64,000 bases of DNA, from positions 1,178,001-1,242,000 of the forward strand of contig CP103025.1 of assembly GCA_024752435.1 (NCBI GenBank), read 5' to 3'. The notes beneath the pieces are model-generated. The model saw nothing but the letters and a program-made list of their open reading frames with translations, did no database searches and was not told where the DNA came from. Positions 1-11,184 of the stretch are shown piece after piece (position 1 is the stretch's first letter; every line of letters starts with the position of its first letter). Position numbers and translations under genes: made by a program. This DNA is from Allantophomopsis cytisporea. Its lineage: Eukaryota > Ascomycota > Leotiomycetes > Phacidiales > Phacidiaceae.

Positions 1-946
1 TGGTCCTTCTGGTATTTCTTCTGCTTACGCTCAAGGGCAATACGTGCCTCCTCCTTTCTCTGCAACGAGTGTCAGCTTGATAGTATTCTGTATGATCAAG
101 GATCCAGGATGAGGCTATTGGGACTTCTGAAAATACGTACTCTCTCGTCGCGCGCCGCTTGATCTTTCTTGCGCAGCGCCTTCAGTCGTTCCTCCTTCTC
201 CATCTGCAGATCCGGGAACTTCTCAACCTTCGTCTTGTTGAGCCGGTTGACGATGGGGTTCTCGCGCTGCGGGACGAGTATCTTCTTTACCTGCAAGGGT
301 GTAAGTATTTGTGCATGTTGTGGCTTTGCTGGAAATCGCCTGAGCCGCATGTGCTAAAGCAATATGTTTTGCGTGACAGATTTAGAACTCACCATCTTAG
401 AGTTCTTGAAGCTGACTTGACCGACTGCCATGCTTCCATCCTTTTTCAAGTTCGACCATGGCGTGTAAATGATTGTGATGTTGTCCTTTTTATTCCCTGA
501 AGATATGAGTCACGTGCTCACGTCGAGGTTGATTGCTTCTCACCTTCAATGGAATTGGCCTTCGTCAGTTGAGCGCAGTCAACGAGGAGATCTTCCGGTA
601 TGGTTTCCCAGACATCGCCCTCGTTCATTCGGAGGTAGATATGGGCGCTGGAAAGCTTGTCCACGTGAAACTGAAAATCTTTGTAAGAATATTTCACCGG
701 CAGGAATTGTCGAGATCATACCCTATATGCTGTAAGCTAAATGCAAAACAAACATATGAAGGGCGGTGACTTACCAAACATCCTCCTCGAGTCCATACTT
801 AATGAGCTCTTCGTCTAGACGGCTTTGTCAATTTTGAAGTCAAAATTTAGGGGCTTCAGGTGCAAACACTTACTCTCAACCTTGTCTTTCCCGACATAAA
901 TGAATGCCGAGGGCGACACGGTGTTTGAAGTAAAATAGTACACCAT
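1..946 (-). CDS. JLP2: JLP2/CCDC25-like NFACT-R (DUF814) protein, 3' end cut by window edge
   Basis: The start at 946 opens with the family N-terminus MVYYFTSNTV, followed by GKDKVE, WFHVDKLSSAH, DCAQLTKANS and YTPWSNLKK, in the order seen in human CCDC25 and yeast Jlp2. The exons I derive are 946-874, 814-775, 722 (a single base), 670-544, 496-393, 290-141 and 59-<1. About 184 residues lie inside the window, and the last part is a Lys/Glu-rich helix. The single-base exon is required to read TGG TTT CAC (W-F-H); all other junctions are ordinary GT-AG. The family carries the RNA-binding NFACT-R fold; human CCDC25 has also been described as a DNA sensor, but the fungal role is not established. 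It is divergent from the uL3m gene with 167 bp between the starts. Family assignment is secure; the C-terminus lies outside the window. Confidence 0.88.
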
Positions 947-1113
947 TTTCAGCGCCGAGACAAAACCGCCATATGCAGTGTGCGCATTATAATTGTCGAC
1001 AGTCTGATATTCGCAGCCATATTGGTCGCTAAAGTAGCCGTAGCGAAAGGTTCAAGAATATCGAGCATCAACACCATACAATCTACGCAAAGGTCACATC
1101 ATATCACACCACA
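947..1113. promoter_or_regulatory. Shared divergent promoter of JLP2-like and uL3m genes
   Basis: Only 167 bp separate the two divergent start codons, so both genes must be driven from this stretch. I see no clear TATA box. This is inferred from spacing only. Confidence 0.5.
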
Positions 1114-2037
1114 ATGGCGCCGAAATTGCCTACGAGTTGGGCGCAACTGCCTCCGACCTTCCTCCTTCCAAATGCCCCTCTGCCATTGATCGCAAAGCGT
1201 GGTGTGAAGTATGGCTGGTCGACAGCACCAAAGCGCGGCAAGCCAGCGAGATTCAACCAAGCCACCGCAGGCCTTCCGGTCCTCAGCACATCACCCGCTG
1301 CTGCGCTCGCCAGAAAAGCCTTCACGTTGCCTCTCAGGACGGGTGCTTTGGCGATCAAGAAGGGAATGACGGCATTGTACGACGCTGAGACAGGAAAGCG
1401 AACGCCTTGTACGGTCCTCCAGTTCGACCGAGTCGAGGTTATATCGCACAGGACCAGAGAGCAGCACGGGTACTATGCTGTGCAGGTTGGTGCTGGATGG
1501 AAGCATCCAAGCAATGTCACTCGGCCTCTCCTTGGACACTACGCCGGTGCCGCCGTCAGTCCTAAGAGACATGTTGCTGAGTTCAGAGTCAAGGATGAAC
1601 GTGGACTGCTAGGCGTTGGAAAGGAAATTACGCCGAACTGGTTCATTGAGGGACAATTCGTTGATGCCAGATCGAACTGCAGAGGTATGGGATTTGCTGG
1701 TGGTATGAAAAGATGGGGTTTCAAGGGACAGCCCGCTTCCCACGGTAACTCTTTGACTCACAGAGCTATGGGTTCTGCTGGTGCGTCGCAAGGTAGTGGA
1801 AGCAGAGTCTTGCCCGGCAAGAAGATGGCGGGAAGAATGGGTGGTCAGCAAGTTACTATACAGAATGTGAAGGTACTCATGGTGGATGCTGAGAAGGGTA
1901 TTGTGGTTCTTAACGGGTGCGTTGCTGGTCCAGACGGCTGCATCGTCAAGATTCAGGATGCTATCAAGAAGCCTTGGCCAGAGATCCCGGCTGCTATCGT
2001 CGAGGACGTTACGGAGCCGGTTAAGGCTACTGCCTGA
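1114..2037 (+). CDS. MRPL9: Mitochondrial large-subunit ribosomal protein uL3m
   Basis: A single-exon 307-residue protein of the uL3 family (MRPL9 in yeast, MRPL3 in humans), a structural protein of the mitochondrial large ribosomal subunit near the peptidyl-transferase centre. The N-terminal ~50 residues are basic and hydroxylated, as expected for a mitochondrial presequence. The middle contains QVGAGWKHP. The long conserved loop runs through RGMGFAGGMKRWGFKG, QPASHGNSLTHR and GSRVLPGKKMAGRMGG (roughly residues 190-250), the hallmark of uL3. The last ~30 residues (KKPWPEIPAA onward) are a typical fungal tail. The ATG at 1114 follows a CACCACA leader, and no other ATG fits better. There is no intron, unlike most neighbours. 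Confidence 0.93.
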   Translation: MAPKLPTSWAQLPPTFLLPNAPLPLIAKRGVKYGWSTAPKRGKPARFNQATAGLPVLSTSPAAALARKAFTLPLRTGALAIKKGMTALYDAETGKRTPCTVLQFDRVEVISHRTREQHGYYAVQVGAGWKHPSNVTRPLLGHYAGAAVSPKRHVAEFRVKDERGLLGVGKEITPNWFIEGQFVDARSNCRGMGFAGGMKRWGFKGQPASHGNSLTHRAMGSAGASQGSGSRVLPGKKMAGRMGGQQVTIQNVKVLMVDAEKGIVVLNGCVAGPDGCIVKIQDAIKKPWPEIPAAIVEDVTEPVKATA

Positions 2038-2236
2038 ATTTAAGACTCATGTAATATTTTGTACATCAAGAATCACGAGGGAGGCGTTCAGAGGGAAAAT
2101 ATTTGAATCCTATTGCGCCAGTCCATGCACCGTGATTTCTCCTTATTCATACACATCCATCTCCTGTTCCTACTTCCTTCTAGACAAGAATTTTTCAACA
2201 TCGTCAACATGTGATAGACACATGATCCCCTTCAGC

Positions 2237-2920
2237 TTATGAGGAAGTATGAGGGCTGTAAGAGCCACGACCTGGCTGCTTAGGCTCTTCCTCCAATTGC
2301 ACACCCTGGAAAGGATCACTGCCATCCAATAAATCAATCTTTTCACCATCCTTTGTGGTCAAACTCCATTCAGTAGTGGTGAACATTCCCATCCTTGTAG
2401 GTCTATAACTTGTGAATGTCATCGTAGCGCTATTCTTCGTTCCCTTGACCTCAAAATGGATATTAATGCGTCCATGCAATTGATTCATTTCTCCCCAAAT
2501 CCATGGCATCTTATTGTAGAAATAGATCTCGTCACCGAGATACTCACGCGCTTTTGGGGAGGTACGCAAGGCGTACATGGCCGAGGAAACCACAGAAGAA
2601 GATGATTTTTGATAATTAAAGATGGCGAGCGTTGTGGACACCAAGATGACCAGGAAAATTGGCACCGTTCTGGCCCATTTCATGCCGCTTCCCTCGATAT
2701 CTAAGTAACTAAATCAGTATACAGGTTCACAATGCCTTTTTATTAGAGACTGACCAGGGAGTTCACGATTCGCACGTCGTTCCATAAAAGGCGCATCGCC
2801 CATCTTCGGTGCAGACGCGATCGTCCTCCTACTGATCAACGAGAGGCCGCTGACGCGCGAGACCGCTGGTCTGAGAAGAGCTGGAGCTCTTATAAGTCGT
2901 GGCAACATGATGAGGTGCAA
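2237..2920 (-). CDS. COA1: Cytochrome c oxidase assembly protein Coa1
   Basis: Two exons (2920-2755 and 2700-2237) joined over a 54 nt intron give 209 residues. The N-terminus is Arg/Ser/Ala-rich with no acid, like a mitochondrial presequence. It is followed by one membrane helix (TVPIFLVILVSTTLAIF) and a soluble domain with YLGDEIYF and MPWIWGEMNQLHGRI, characteristic of the Coa1 family (DUF1783). Coa1 sits in the inner membrane and acts with Mss51, Cox14 and Shy1 in maturing Cox1. The splice joins ...RELP to DIEGSGMKW; the donor is GTCAGT, slightly atypical. Met5 (position 2908) is an alternative start. It is divergent from the membrane protein at 3149 (228 bp apart) and convergent with uL3m. 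Confidence 0.85.
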
Positions 2921-3148
2921 TTGTGCGTATGAGCTGTCTCTTGTAGCTCACTCAAAGCATCACTATAAAATGTCCGGCCTGTTTGCTTTGTTTGCATGGG
3001 TGAGGATCATCAGATGCTTCAAGGCTGCGTCACAGCCTCGAACGTTTCCTGGTCGCAATAGACAAACAAATGTAATGATTTTTTAGGTTTATCTTCAGAA
3101 CTGTGATAGACCAAACAAGAAAGAGAATTTATTGTCTGCGTCGCCATC

Positions 3149-3803
3149 ATGGAGAAAACTACCACTCGTCTCCGCAAAACATTCCACTATCCCGCCGACA
3201 ACGACTCAGACGACTCCCTCCCCGAAGCTCTTGACGAAGAAGGCAAGCAAGCCGGCTTTTCAATAAAACATAAATAGCTAACATTTTGCAGAGCAAGAAA
3301 CTTTGATCGCCGATCTGCAGCGACAAAACTCCCTCCGAAACGAGCAGTACAAAACTTATTTCCTCGCTCTACCTCTCCTCTCTATCCCCGTCTACCTCCC
3401 CACAATCTTCAACGCCCAAACTTCCCTCTTATCAATCTTGAGTATCTCCTCGCTCCTATCGACAGCATGGCTTTTGTACTCTTTGCCGCCTAATGTTACG
3501 GGGATCGCGCGCATCGATGCGCTGAATAGGCCAAAGGGGAAAGGACCAGTAACACCGTATGGTGGGCTGAACGCTGGAGTGGATTCACCAATCAGACAGT
3601 ATCTACCATACTTGAACTTGGGACTATGCGGTGTGTTGGTCGTTGCTGGGATGGTTGTCAATTCGAAGAGGGATATCCTCTGGATCGGATTTGGAAATGT
3701 GCCTGCAGTCGTTTATCTTGTGGTACTGCTAGCAAAGTTTGTGATGGGTAGTGTGGATGTTGGAGAACTGGAGGGACTGAAGTATGGTTATAAAGGAGCA
3801 TGA
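3149..3803 (+). CDS. Unknown four-helix membrane protein with a GC-AG intron
   Basis: Exons 3149-3242 and 3292-3803 give a 201-residue protein that I do not recognise by function. The first ~50 residues are acidic and polar (DNDSDDSLPEALDEE), probably facing the cytosol, followed by a charged helix. Two hydrophobic pairs follow: YFLALPLLSIPVYLPTIF with SLLSILSISSLLSTAWLLY, then a loop with the motif GKGPVTPYGGLN, then NLGLCGVLVVAGMVV with GNVPAVVYLVVLLAKFVM. That suggests four membrane segments. The intron is 49 nt (3243-3291) with donor GCAAGC and acceptor TTGCAG, so it is a GC-AG intron; phase is kept across the junction. The ORF without exon 1 would have no ATG near its start, which supports the spliced start at 3149. 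Confidence 0.75.
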
Positions 3804-3939
3804 AGGGCGGGCAGAACTACTATCATGAAAGGAGGCATTGTTCATACCACTACGATACCCAATAAAACACATGCGAACTCGTTTGAATAAACATTATATT
3901 GTATAGCGAGCGAGCAGTATCCAACTTATAAGCTTATCT

Positions 3940-6927
3940 CTACCTGAATCCAGCAACTTTACGCTTCTTTTTCTTAGGCTGGCCCATCGAACGACCTCCA
4001 AAGGCCCCGCGCTCAGTCTGCGTCATGGATATCTCATCTGGAACAGCTTGCGAGCTCATCACATTATGAATAGCCGGCTGGCTTGCCCACGGAAGAGTAG
4101 GCATAGGTTGCGACATGAATGACTCCACCGTTGTCGCTCTTGATGACTTTGCCAGCATCCGCTTTTCTCTCCTTCGTCGTCTCGCCTCTTCCTTCTCGAG
4201 CTTCCTAGACACCCGGGATTCATCATCGGCTTCGTTGCTAGCCAAGGGTTGCCATATATACTTGTCCGGATCTTCACTCGGTATCGATGGCCAACTGTCT
4301 AGCAGACGATTTTGCCTCTTACTTAAGCGGGGTAGATAGCCAATCGCTTTAGCATATTGACGTAGACGAGGCGCGGCTGCCATCTCCAGGCATTTTCTAG
4401 AGAACGGATCGCTATCTTCAGAGGAAGGTGTCGGCCTTGGGGTTGGTAGCGACCCACTCGGGGCTTCTGGAGTCGTGAACCGCCTAGATGAAGCCGTTGA
4501 TTGCAATGTCGAAGACTCTTCGATGCTCAGCTGTACGTTTGCCTCCTGGGAGTCTAACACTATATTGGTTGGGTAGAAAACTTGAGAGCTGAGATAAAGC
4601 CAAGTTGCAATCGTTCTGATCCGTCTTTCTCGCGCAAGACGAGTCACACCAAGGGCGTTTCCAGGCAGACTTCCGACCCACACCCCGACTTGGTGGTCAT
4701 ACACATGTGTGACATCCAATTCTAGCGCACGATTATCGTATCCTAGAAGTGCAAAGACATCAGGCGCAGAGATTGTGTTAAGCATCCATTCGCTGGTCAT
4801 TTCTCGAGATTGTACAGGAGTAAGAGACTTAACGATGCGCTTCAATACCAGCGAGGTCTCGTCCAGGTCTTCAATTTGAACCTCGTCAAAGCTTGCAAGC
4901 TCGAGTGGGGTAAAAGCTTTCGATATTCCGGATTCGTAATTGCTGGTTAGATGTTGACTTAAGTTATCAACATATTCGACCAGACTCCGCGCAATTGCGG
5001 ACGGTGTCGCCTTGAGCGTAAGTTCATGCAAGGAACTATGGTTCACAGTTTGAGAGAGAAAACGCTTTGCGTTTGTCTTTTCAACCACAAAACGATCGAG
5101 GTTTAGATTTTCAAGCTCTTCTATCATATACTCGTCATCGTCAGAGTCCAATGCAGGATTCTGGGAAATGAAGCTATCCTCAATAACTCTTCTCGAACTC
5201 TTGTCCTTGATGGAATTTACCATTCGGATAGTTGGGGGAACTGGGACAATATGTTGTGTACCGTCCGCTTCTCTGGGACTTGAGAAAACGGAAGCAGAAA
5301 GTGTAGAGCTCAACCCAAGCCTCTGATCCAGGCTGTAAATCTGGTAAAAGGGTACATCTAGCTCATAATACAATTGACCTGGCCCTGTCCCTTGATTCCG
5401 GCTACTTATTGAGAAGTGGCAGGGTAGAACACAAAGAGTATGAAGACCATGGCTACCTTGATTCTCTTTCGAGGTTGAATCCGGGCTTTGTGATAGGTTC
5501 CAAGAGCTTTTAGACAATACTGGTGCAACAGTTTCCTCAACTGATGCAGTAAATCGGTAAGAATCCACCAGACTGTCTGTACTTGAATAAAGTAGGGCTA
5601 CACAGACTGCCTTATCCGCAAGTAATTCGAGCTTCAGCGAGTCGTCGTCTTGATCGCGAAAATGTCGACTAGACAAGACTATATGCGCTCCAGTATCTGC
5701 GTCGACTGAAAGCCATACAACATGGGTTGACGTAAGAGCCACAAGATGGTTTGGATCGGTTGCACTTCGCTGTAAATCAAGTATCCAGCCAGATCCCATA
5801 TCCTTGAACAAATCGGGACTATGCAGTCGTCTAGGACTGGATTTCACATCAAAAACAGCAATGTGCCTGCGACTACAAGTCACAAGTGTATTAACTCCTC
5901 CACACCACATTACTCTTCCCCAGCCATCGCCAGAATCTGGCAATAGGAAACCAGGCTCAGGAACAAAATCATCTAGTGTAAAGCCATCCTGATAGACCTT
6001 GAGCTCGAACGTGTTCCGTTGTTGCTTTGCGAAGCCTTCGATATCCCAAATCGACCAGTGCCCATGCTGATCAAGGACAACAACCTGTTGGACATACCAA
6101 GGGTTAAACGATACGTCAACATGTGTCGAGTTTCCGGTCCGCCAGATCGGTAGAGTGACTATGGGATTTGCTTGTAAGCGGGAAGATGGATATCTCTCGG
6201 GATAGTCTCGTGGTATGCTCGCCGGCACAGTGTCTTGTTGATACAAGGGCCGAAATATAGTGATGCCACATGACTGGCGTACAGCCATCCAAGAATTCGG
6301 ACCTTCTAATGCATTGGCGAATGTGATTTGGTGTATTGTGCCTCCAATTCCAACCCAATAGCCTTCTTCACCCTTCTCTGCCTCTGCAACCTTGAGGTTG
6401 ATACCTGGATGTGCTTCCCAACCAAAAGTGCCTATTTGAGGCTTTATTAGTCGTAAGACATGTCCCCCTTCACCCGTTGCCATCGCCAAAATGTTTTGAG
6501 GCCATTTTCGGGCTGCAAGATTTGCTGCTGATCCGTATGCTAGAAGCGAAGATGAGATCGCATTTCGGCCATCTCCTATTTTACTCGAAGCTGATTGATC
6601 TTCCAAAATCTCCTGCTTGACTACCGACCATGCTGATACGGCTTGTGGGTGCTTCTTCTTCAACCACTGTAGCTGTGGTTGAATAACTCTAGTCCTAAGC
6701 TTATTCTCGTCGAAAATTCGAAGGGTTGGGGATAAGCAGGTATATGTTTCTCGAATTGGTCGGAAATGCTTCTCTACTATATATTAGCATAGGTTGGAGT
6801 CGGCAGAAAGTCATGAAATATTACCAGGAGAATTCTGCTTTGTAAATATCCATATATGTTCATCGGGGTCGTATGTGGCGTCTCCCAGGTGGCCATGAGA
6901 AATGTCCGTTATTCGGTGGTCAGTCAT
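3940..6927 (-). CDS. RRN6: RNA polymerase I core factor subunit Rrn6-like
   Basis: Exons 6927-6825 and 6776-3940 (48 nt intron, phase 1) give 979 residues. The first half has spaced WD-like strands (QHGHWSIWDIEGFAKQQ, CSRRHIAVFDVKSS, DLQRSATDPNHLVALTSTHVVWLSVD) consistent with the beta-propeller of Rrn6. The second half is helical. The C-terminus carries a dense basic nuclear signal, PKKKKRKVAGFR, typical of fungal Rrn6-like proteins. Rrn6 forms the core factor with Rrn7 and Rrn11 and recruits RNA polymerase I to the rDNA promoter. The start at 6927 is fixed by an in-frame TAG four codons upstream. The main exon lacks its own ATG at the 5' end, so the short first exon is needed. It is divergent from SPC25. 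Confidence 0.85.
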
Positions 6928-7399
6928 TTGGCCTGCGTTCTATGCTGCGTCTTGTCACCAAATTTCTTTTCGCGATCATTTCGATTCGGGACTCGATATT
7001 CGTGTCAGGATCTTATGGGGATGTTGCAGTGTGAGAATAAATATATCTTCGCAGCTTTTTCCATTAAATTAATGCGACCGATACTTTTTTCAGAAAGCAG
7101 AAAGTTTTGCTGGGTAGAGAAACCTTGATGCGCAAAAGCTCGTACTTACAGACTCGAAATTTCGGGTCTGCGATACCGATAAGCACGCTAGTCTCATCCT
7201 CGTTGCTTCGCCAACCAAAAATCGCGGAACAAACACTGCCACGCGCATTATTTGCATACGGTCATTCACTTATCGTTTATCACCTCGACTTCTACTTCAC
7301 TTCCATCGTCACATACAAGGAAATATACCTTCGAATCTCGCTTCAATCATTCCCACGCAAGAAACCGCGACTTATCATCATATTCCACAAATACTCACA
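6928..7399. promoter_or_regulatory. Divergent promoter region of RRN6 and SPC25
   Basis: 472 bp between the two divergent starts. It is AT-rich around 7040-7110, with a C/T- and CA-rich leader just before SPC25. No specific factor site is recognised. Confidence 0.4.
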
Positions 7400-8223
7400 A
7401 TGACCGCCCTCTTTGAATCATCGCTCTCTATGAGCACATCCTTACGTCCTCTTTCGGCCGATGTCCCTTCTATGGCAGATTCTCTTCCAAGTATCAACTT
7501 CGGCTTTGATGATCTCAGAGATCGTATGGCAAAGTTCACTGCCAAGTTCGACACTTTTATTGAGCAAGGTCGCAAACGCGTTCTTGAAGAGCGAAACCAG
7601 TTCCGCATGAATGTTGCCGAGTTACAAGGTATATCTTACTCGCTGCCGGCTGAACTATACTAATCAAGACTACAGAGGACCAGCGCATGAAGACCAAGGA
7701 CATTGAGATTTTAGATTCCAAGTCTCAAAGCCACAATCAAACGCTTGCAAAGGAAGCCGCTGAGAAAGAAGAGATCCAATCCGATATTGCAGAATTAGCT
7801 ACGCAACGTGACGCGCACCTACAAAATCGTCAGAACCTCAACGATCAGATTGCAGCAACACAGAAGGCTATCGATTCGAGACTAGCTGCTCAACGGGCGC
7901 ATGCACAACATCTAAGCTCTCACGAGCAGAATAATGCTCCAGAAGTTCACTTTTGGGAAACAGCATTGGGCGTTAGTGTGGAAGGTGCTGGCAAGTATAA
8001 TCACCTCAAGTTCAGATTTTCGAACATTCATCCGGACGATTGGGAGAAAGATGCGTGGGTTGAATTCGATATGTCGGAGACAGAATATAAGGTCGCACAT
8101 CTTCGTCCAAAATTAGAACAGGAGGAGGTGGATAGGGTCATGGAGAAGCTGAACGAGAGTAGGGACATTGTGGGGGCTCTCAAGGGATTTCGAGAACTTT
8201 TTATCGAGGCTGTAAAGTCTTGA
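7400..8223 (+). CDS. SPC25: Kinetochore protein Spc25 (Ndc80 complex)
   Basis: Exons 7400-7628 and 7676-8223 (47 nt intron with a TACTAATC branch site) encode 258 residues. Residues ~30-150 are a long charged coiled coil (DDLRDRMAKFTAKFDTFIEQG, then heptad-like KEAAEKEEIQSDIAELATQR). The C-terminal ~100 residues form the globular RWD domain. It has the Spc25 signature FWETALGVSVEGAG and KFRFSNIHPDDWEKDAWVEF, and ends in LNESRDIVGALKGFRELF. Spc25 pairs with Spc24 and anchors the Ndc80/Nuf2 dimer to the inner kinetochore. Length and layout match filamentous-fungal Spc25. Confidence 0.93.
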
Positions 8224-10333
8224 TTTAGTAGCTGTATGTTATGAATGATTACCTTCGATTCTAATTAAGCTGGTTACTTCTTTATAAGAGCAACACTTGT
8301 CTAGTTTGATTCTTCAGCTCATAACAACTTATTGCAAGATGATAAACCAGATGTGGCAGTTATAACCTTATAATAGTTTGACTACATTACTGTTTCATCT
8401 CGCGAATACACAGCAACATCTATATTTACGACATAGCAACGAGATAGCTTTCATAAACCAGACTTCCAGAGTGCTTTACCACATATGCTACGGCCACTGA
8501 GTTAGACTTTCGCAAAATCTGGCGTTGAAGAATGGGTGCAGGTGCTCGCAGCGCCTAATTAGATTGCTTGCATCTGCCGAAGTCAAGTACGACACAGGTA
8601 GTCATAAGTAGATTGTACACTTTGCATGGCTTCTTGACTGTTTTACGCAATAATCTGCCCAACGTCCAAATTTTGCTTAGTTTTTCGCGCCGAAGAGTCT
8701 TTCTGCTTCCCAGTCCTCCGCCCTTCATTTATTCAATTCCCTTAGTGTCGATGGGACTTTACATACGAATTAGTGTAGGTTTAGATCTTCGATAACCAGA
8801 TTATCCCAAGTTCGAACATGAAGATGCCTCTCGCATCTAGGTACTGTATTTGTCCTGACACTAACAGTAACACACTCAGCGTTTCAAAGCCCAGCTTCTC
8901 TGTATGTACCATAAGAAACTCAAATCTGTTGAGTAGCTGGTTACTTCTAAAACGTTATTCTATCCCAGTTTATTTGTCTGAAGAAGCTAAGTTGCTGCTG
9001 CCTCAACTCCCATATCTAAGTAATTTAAGATCCGTAACGCTGCCATATCTGCCACCTTCATATAGATCATTTGCCATATTTTGGCCACGCCACGACCGAA
9101 TCTCTTTGAAGTTGGGTCGGAGAGCTCTACATACAAGTCTCAATTTCCGACTAGGCTCAGACTCTATCCCTATCTCACTGTCGTCGACTTCTATGGAATC
9201 CGTCTCGCTGCTATTTTCCCACCTTAGGATAGTGATGTAGGTTGAGTATCATGTGCAAATGCATCCAGCCATGTATTGTACGTATTCATAATGAATGTTG
9301 GTAAATATCCTGACGATATTATAAATTGAAGAGTTTACAAAGCTACTGAGGCATTTCAAGAGATCGAGGAGAGTTTCGGGGGAATTGAAAATCATCAAGG
9401 GAACGCCTTACAAAGACACCAAAATGTCCATAACTTCCATAAACGGACTTCCCTGATTTCCGGGAATATCCACTGATCTTGTGGCGAGCTCAACTATCTT
9501 AACAGGTTTTTGGACACAGTTATGATATCAAGAGCTCCATCAGTAGCGCCATCACTTCACTCAACTTAGCATAGCGAATTTTCTAGTGCGTCATCTAGAA
9601 GTATTTTATAATTCATAATTCATAGTTAAACACCTGATACATGTAAGGAGTTCCGGGTTATACACAGAACCTGACATATAAATACAATGCTGTTTGCTAG
9701 AGGATCATGGACTGTCCAGAGAGGATCACATCACTTAACTCATAAGGAACCATAACACGATTGACTTTACGGAGGAGTATATGACTAGGTTCCTCTGCCT
9801 TTATAAGAAATCGACACATTCAGACAAAAATTTAGGATAATCACATGCATTTCGTCGTAGATATACCAACAGCTACCTGATGAGCAGCCGATCTTACGAT
9901 TACTCTATTATCTTCTCACTACCTTGTTAAACATGGCAATTGGAGCCTTCTCTCGTGAATATAGAGAAGCTACTTTATAGACCTCACTGCTACGAGTTTT
10001 GGTGTGTTAACGTAAGGATACTAAAACTTGCCGCCTAAGAAGTAAATGAAACACTGAAACAGGTTTGAACATTCACTCAACAAAAGAGATAACCGTTTGC
10101 ACACTGCTAGGCTTAGATTATACTTAATTAATATTTCATGTTTTAAGATGAGAAGAGACTAGGTTATCTCTTGCTTTGTCTCAGCATAAGAGGTCCCAAG
10201 TCTATAGGATGGCATGGCCTGTCTAACCTTGTCATAAGTATAAAACGCATCCTAAGTGTTTTTGTTTATATTAACAGTAATAAACAGGATTCCGTTTGGA
10301 ATATGCGATTTCATTGAGATACAACGTATTCAT
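8224..10333. other. AT-rich gene-free interval
   Basis: About 2.1 kb between SPC25 and CIA30 with no coding unit I can support. The stretch is AT-rich with frequent stops in all frames. The longest open frame (8818-9240, plus) is Ser/Leu-rich, has no recognisable motif and no credible splice partner. No terminal repeats or target-site duplications were seen. Confidence 0.5.
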
Positions 10334-11184
10334 TTAATCAAGAGTCAATTGTTTCAACTTCTTCAACTTCAGCTGCCCCTCGTCCAATCTTTGGTCCTCT
10401 TGCAGATCTTGCTCACTAAGTCTGTTCGTCGCCCAGATTTTCTCGATACTTAAATCAAAATTCCCTGGTACTCTGTCAATCAATCCAACACCGACTGTTC
10501 TGACCTTCTGACGCAACATCTCAGTCTGAGGCTCCACGACCACCCCATGATTCGTCCGAACGAACTCGTCCCATCTAATCAAAACTGTCTCCCACTCTCC
10601 TGGCTTTCGAGCATACAATCTATGTTGATGTAGATCTGTTGGGACGATAGATTCGGTTTGTACGTTGACAAAGTATTTGCGACCATCGGATTTGATTCGT
10701 AAGGCGAGGTAGGCATATGTATCGATATCCCAGAGGCTTTTGCCAAAGATAGTGGCTGGTCTATCAAGTGTTCGCCATGCTGCATAGCCAGTTCGCTGAA
10801 TATGAGGGCGATTCTGAGGAAGCTCAATTGAAATATTACCATGGAATCGTAGATGGCCATTCGAATTCTCGGACGGTGATGGCTTCGAAGTCGTTACTGG
10901 AGGTACCCAATCAAGGTTCGCTTTGGAGAAGCCACCCATATCGGCATCTGACATGACCTTACATGTTTTCCTAGATTCTGGATCGTGGAAAGTCGCAAGG
11001 ACATATGGCGTGGTTGGTGATCTGGTGGCTTCAGCCTTCACAGCTACATAGCCGTTTATTAGCAGGGGTTAAGCTAAATATATCAATGATTCAGAGAGAG
11101 AAAGTTACCAATATTTGTAAGTCTCTTCAATTCATCCAAACTCCTGCCAAAAAAGCCGCGTGAAAGGCCTGCTGTAACTCTCAT
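10334..11184 (-). CDS. cia30: Complex I intermediate-associated protein 30 (CIA30/NDUFAF1)
   Basis: Exons 11184-11109 and 11043-10334 (65 nt intron, phase 1) encode 261 residues. The protein begins MRVTAGLSRGFFGRSLDELK, an Arg/Ser-rich presequence-like start. It then shows the CIA30 domain: SDADMGGFSKANLDW, LRFHGNISIELP, GYAAWRTL, DIDTYAYLALRIKSDGRKY and ETVLIRWDEF. In Neurospora, CIA30 is a chaperone bound to a complex I membrane-arm intermediate and is absent from the finished enzyme. The family length is usually 250-300 residues, so this is complete. The gene is divergent from the lipase gene at 11753. Confidence 0.93.

Noticed and set aside
8818..9240. 140-residue open frame on the plus strand
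   Set aside because: Ser/Leu-rich, no recognisable motif, lies in an AT-rich empty interval, no splice partner.
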